Below, one piece after another: positions 7,147 through 9,162 of a stretch of DNA of 9,162 bases. Under the pieces are notes generated by a model that had not been told where the DNA came from, ran no database searches, and saw nothing but the letters and a program-made list of their open reading frames with translations. This DNA is from an uncultured Prevotellaceae bacterium (lineage in GTDB: Bacteria; Bacteroidota; Bacteroidia; Bacteroidales; Bacteroidaceae), in assembly GCA_946405695.1 (NCBI GenBank), contig CAMJIA010000059.1, positions 1 to 9,162 of the forward strand. The letters are read 5' to 3'. Position numbers and translations under genes: made by a program. The first letter of the stretch is position 1; the number at the start of each line of letters is the position of its first letter.

Positions 7147-7177
7147 CAAAGGTAATGAAAAAAAATGATACGACGAA
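7147..7177 (-). promoter_or_regulatory. Promoter of lacI-uxaA cluster (near-leaderless)
   Basis: On the minus strand TACCTTTG (7154-7147) matches the Bacteroidetes -7 consensus. A weak -33 element, TTCG (7177-7174), lies 19 bases upstream. The box ends only eight bases before ATG 7138, so the transcript should have almost no leader. Confidence 0.6.
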
Positions 7178-7184
7178 CAATTCT

Positions 7185-7200
7185 CAAAGAATTTTCTTTG
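7185..7200. repeat. Inverted repeat CAAAGAA-TT-TTCTTTG
   Basis: Seven-base arms separated by two T bases lie in the lacI/kdgK intergenic region, just upstream of the putative lacI -33 element and two bases from the LacI-type operator. It may be a second protein site or an accident of A+T-rich sequence. Confidence 0.4.
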
Positions 7201-7202
7201 CG

Positions 7203-7214
7203 GTAAACGTTTAC
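7203..7214. promoter_or_regulatory. LacI-family operator GTAAACGTTTAC
   Basis: This is a perfect 12-base palindrome with the central CG step usual for LacI/PurR/CcpA-family sites. It sits between a lacI-type gene and its divergent target kdgK, so the local regulator is the obvious ligand. It lies 31 bases before the kdgK -33 box and about 25 bases upstream of the lacI -33 region, so it overlaps neither core promoter. Confidence 0.72.
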
Positions 7215-7245
7215 GGGTGTTTTTATAATATTTTTGCTTGAATTC

Positions 7246-7276
7246 TTTGTCAATCAAAAAATATATCGTAACTTTG
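7246..7276 (+). promoter_or_regulatory. Promoter of kdgK-eda
   Basis: TTTG (7246-7249), a 19-base spacer, then TAACTTTG (7269-7276) give a textbook Bacteroidetes housekeeping promoter. The expected start of transcription near 7283 leaves a leader of about 39 bases before ATG 7322. No Shine-Dalgarno sequence is visible; the leader is A-rich. Confidence 0.8.
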
Positions 7277-7321
7277 CAGACACTTTAAATACAATTTCAA
7301 TTAAATGTAATACTAAAACAA

Positions 7322-8344
7322 ATGGCAAAAATTGTAACATTAGGTGAGATCATGCTTCGCCTGTCGCCCATGGGCAACGACCGTTTCATTCAGAGTGAGT
7401 CATTCCGCATCATCCCTGGTGGTGGTGAGGCTAACGTTGCAGTCAGCGTGGCTAACTATGGTCACGAGGCTTACTTTGTTTCTAAGCTGCCCAAGCACGA
7501 GATTGGTCAGATTGCTGTTAACGCCCTGCGCCGCTATGGTGTGAATACACAGTTCATTGCCCGCGGTGGAGACCGTGTTGGTCTGTACTATGCTGAGACT
7601 GGCGCTTCTATGCGTCCTTCAAAGGTTATCTACGACCGCGCTCACAGTTCTATCGCTGAGGCCGATCCTAAGGATTTCGACTTTGATGCTATCATGGAGG
7701 GTGCTGCTTGGTTCCACTGGAGCGGTATTACACCTGCTATCTCCGACAAGGCTGCTGAGTTGACAAAGCTCGCCTGTGAGGCTGCCAAGCGTCATGGTGT
7801 GACGGTATCTGTCGACCTGAACTTCCGCAAGAAGCTGTGGACCTCTGAGAAGGCTATCAGCATTATGCGTCCTTTGATGAAGTACGTTGACGTTTGTATT
7901 GGCAACGAGGAAGATGCAGAGCTCTGTCTTGGTTTCAAACCCGATGCTGATGTAGAGGGTGGTCAGACCGATGCTGCCGGTTATGAGGGTATCTTCAAGC
8001 AGATGATGAAAGAGTTTGGTTTCAAGTATGTTGTTTCTACGCTGCGTGAAAGCTATAGCGCTACATTCAACGGTTGGAAGGCTCTGATTTATGATGGTAA
8101 GGAGTTCTATCAGTCAAAGCGTTACGAGATTAATCCTATCATCGACCGTGTTGGTGGTGGCGACTCATTCTCTGGTGGTCTGATTCATGGTCTGCTGACC
8201 AAGCCGACTCAGGGCGAGGCTCTCGAGTTTGCTGTGGCTGCTTCTGCTCTGAAGCACACTATCAATGGTGACTTCAACCTGGTAGGTGTTGACGAGGTAG
8301 AGAGTCTGGCTGGTGGTAATGCTAATGGTCGCGTACAGCGCTAA
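7322..8344 (+). CDS. kdgK: 2-keto-3-deoxygluconate kinase (PfkB family)
   Basis: This 340-residue cytoplasmic kinase phosphorylates 2-keto-3-deoxygluconate with ATP to give KDPG, the step after altronate dehydratase. PfkB/ribokinase landmarks are the N-terminal 'TLGEIMLRLSP', the substrate-side motif GGGEANVAVSVANYG (33-47), VSVDLNFRKKLW (162-173), the 'GNEEDA' segment (194-199) and the C-terminal signature DRVGGGDSFSGGLIHG (275-290) with catalytic Asp281. 'NFRKKLW' and the position next to eda favour KDG over fructose or ribose as substrate. It starts at ATG 7322 after a strong promoter. Codon use is visibly biased (mostly AAG for Lys; CGT/CGC, GGT and CTG common), as in highly expressed genes and unlike the leftward genes. 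It is followed by eda after 80 bases. Confidence 0.94.
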   Translation: MAKIVTLGEIMLRLSPMGNDRFIQSESFRIIPGGGEANVAVSVANYGHEAYFVSKLPKHEIGQIAVNALRRYGVNTQFIARGGDRVGLYYAETGASMRPSKVIYDRAHSSIAEADPKDFDFDAIMEGAAWFHWSGITPAISDKAAELTKLACEAAKRHGVTVSVDLNFRKKLWTSEKAISIMRPLMKYVDVCIGNEEDAELCLGFKPDADVEGGQTDAAGYEGIFKQMMKEFGFKYVVSTLRESYSATFNGWKALIYDGKEFYQSKRYEINPIIDRVGGGDSFSGGLIHGLLTKPTQGEALEFAVAASALKHTINGDFNLVGVDEVESLAGGNANGRVQR

Positions 8345-8358
8345 CGCATTCGCTAATT

Positions 8359-8379
8359 CTTTGACCTAAAGGTACAAAG
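8359..8379 (+). other. Small hairpin between kdgK and eda
   Basis: CTTTGACCT (8359-8367) can pair with AGGTACAAAG (8370-8379), leaving one bulged A. A second weak inverted repeat, CGTTT-AAA-AAACG, follows at 8380-8392. There is no run of T, so it is not a clear terminator; it might trim or stabilise the kdgK message end. Confidence 0.35.
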
Positions 8380-8396
8380 CGTTTAAAAAACGATTA

Positions 8397-8424
8397 GATA
8401 ATTGAAAATGGATAATTGACAATT
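8397..8424 (+). repeat. Four A+T heptads ending at the eda start codon
   Basis: A perfect 9-base direct repeat, GATAATTGA at 8397-8405 and 8411-8419, is offset by 14 bases. In full the stretch reads as heptads GATAATT, GAAAATG, GATAATT, GACAATT, ending exactly at ATG 8425. It replaces a recognisable ribosome site. No TAnnTTTG promoter is present, so eda is probably transcribed from the kdgK promoter. Confidence 0.65.
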
Positions 8425-9093
8425 ATGGCAAAATTTGATAAGTTTCAGGTGATGGCAAAGATTGCCGAAGCACCTATGGTTCCCGTTTTCTACCACAAGG
8501 ACGTTGAAGTTTGTAAGAACGTCATCAAGGCTTGCTACGAGGGTGGTGTTCGTGCCTTCGAGTTCACCAATCGTGGCGACTTCGCTCATGAGGTATTCGG
8601 TGAGCTGTCAAAGTGGGTTAACACGGAATGTCCTGAGCTGGCTCTGGGTATTGGCTCTGTTGTCGATGCTCCCACAGCTTCTCTCTACATCCAGTTGGGT
8701 GCCAACTTCGTGGTTGGTCCGCTGTTCAACCCCGACATCGCTATTGTTTGCAACCGTCGTTGCGTAACCTACTGCCCAGGCTGTCTGACACCATCAGAGA
8801 TTGGTAAGGCACAGGAGGTTGGTTGCGACTTTACAAAGGTATTCCCTGGCGACGTGGTTGGTCCAAACCTCATCAAGGGTCTGATGGCTCCCATGCCTTG
8901 GTCAAAGATCATGGTTACTGGTGGCGTAGCTCCTGAGGAGGAGAACCTGACCAAGTGGTTCAAGGCTGGCGTATTCTGTGTCGGCATGGGCTCGAAGCTG
9001 TTCCCCAGCGACAAGGTGAAGGCTGGCGATTGGCAGTACGTCACCGACAAGTGCAAGGAGGCACTCGGCTACTGTGCTAAGGCTCGCGCTTAA
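8425..9093 (+). CDS. eda: KDPG aldolase (2-dehydro-3-deoxyphosphogluconate aldolase)
   Basis: This 222-residue class I aldolase cleaves KDPG to pyruvate and glyceraldehyde-3-phosphate, completing the route begun by UxaA and KdgK. Landmarks are '[10 protein letters not shown]' (17-26), '[13 protein letters not shown]' (40-52) with the catalytic Glu46 (Glu45 in E. coli) and Arg50, '[14 protein letters not shown]', '[10 protein letters not shown]', and the Schiff-base Lys138 in [12 protein letters not shown], followed by '[13 protein letters not shown]' and 'VGMGSKLFP'. The length fits (213 in E. coli). The related activity on 4-hydroxy-2-oxoglutarate cannot be excluded. I chose ATG 8425; a TTG nine bases earlier lies inside the heptad repeat and adds only three residues. 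Codon bias matches kdgK. A strong hairpin follows 25 bases after the stop. Confidence 0.94.
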   Translation: MAKFDKFQVMAKIAEAPMVPVFYHKDVEVCKNVIKACYEGGVRAFEFTNRGDFAHEVFGELSKWVNTECPELALGIGSVVDAPTASLYIQLGANFVVGPLFNPDIAIVCNRRCVTYCPGCLTPSEIGKAQEVGCDFTKVFPGDVVGPNLIKGLMAPMPWSKIMVTGGVAPEEENLTKWFKAGVFCVGMGSKLFPSDKVKAGDWQYVTDKCKEALGYCAKARA

Positions 9094-9118
9094 CACGCTG
9101 CTCGCAATACTTATTTTC

Positions 9119-9161
9119 TCAGCTTGTTCATCGCCAGATAGGCAGGCGGTGGACAAGCTGA
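9119..9161 (+). terminator. Probable terminator hairpin of kdgK-eda
   Basis: TCAGCTTGTTCATCGCC (9119-9135) pairs with GGCGGTGGACAAGCTGA (9145-9161) around a nine-base loop. All 17 positions pair on plus-strand RNA, two as U-G (9128-9152 and 9131-9149). On minus-strand RNA those two would be A-C mismatches, so the structure belongs to the rightward transcript. The window ends one base later, so a T tract cannot be checked. Confidence 0.7.
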
Positions 9162-9162
9162 A

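Noticed and set aside
7139..7180. Upstream TTG start for the LacI regulator adding 14 residues
   Set aside because: The added residues lie before the helix-turn-helix and are encoded by the promoter -7 box region.
8416..8424. Upstream TTG start for eda
   Set aside because: It adds only three residues from inside the heptad repeat; ATG 8425 fits the family better.
8345..8424. Separate promoter for eda
   Set aside because: A TTTG is present at 8360-8363 but no TAnnTTTG follows at 17-21 bases; read-through from kdgK is more likely.

Overview
This window looks like a chromosomal segment of a Bacteroidales bacterium, most likely Prevotella/Segatella-like. The evidence is Bacteroidetes-type promoters (TTTG about 19 bases before TAnnTTTG), few Shine-Dalgarno sites, A+T-rich intergenic heptad repeats, a LacI regulator of the 'SVGTVDRVLH' type, and a clostripain-like lipoprotein. 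I found no mobile element, tRNA, rRNA or CRISPR array, and no gene-free stretch longer than about 185 bases.

Left part (1-1986): a divergent pair of exported enzymes. A clostripain-family (C11) lipoprotein peptidase runs left and is cut by the window edge. A GH25 lysozyme with a cleavable signal peptide runs right. Their 95-base intergenic region carries two back-to-back -7 boxes in an inverted repeat around five heptads that all begin TAAT.

Middle part (1987-7138, minus strand): a tight five-gene cluster, in transcription order lacI-type regulator, uxaA (altronate dehydratase), an NhaC-family antiporter, a 264-residue protein resembling a nucleotidyltransferase family that has lost its catalytic core, and a TerB-like protein. 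Gaps are 31, -4, 9 and 43 bases. The antiporter starts at TTG within a TTGA overlap with the uxaA stop and has a well-placed GGAG. The cluster ends with its stop codon directly abutting the convergent lysozyme stop.

Right part (7139-9162, plus strand): the divergent unit kdgK-eda, with a near-consensus promoter and, after eda, a 17-pair hairpin that looks like its terminator. Between lacI and kdgK lies a perfect palindrome, GTAAACGTTTAC, a typical LacI-family operator.

Together uxaA, kdgK and eda form the lower hexuronate (galacturonate) route: D-altronate to 2-keto-3-deoxygluconate (KDG), to KDPG, to pyruvate plus glyceraldehyde-3-phosphate. The LacI protein probably controls both arms. The upstream enzymes (UxaC, UxaB) are not in the window. 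The least explained parts are why an NhaC-family carrier, a core-less nucleotidyltransferase relative and a TerB-like protein travel with uxaA, and the 7-base repeat architecture at three gene starts.
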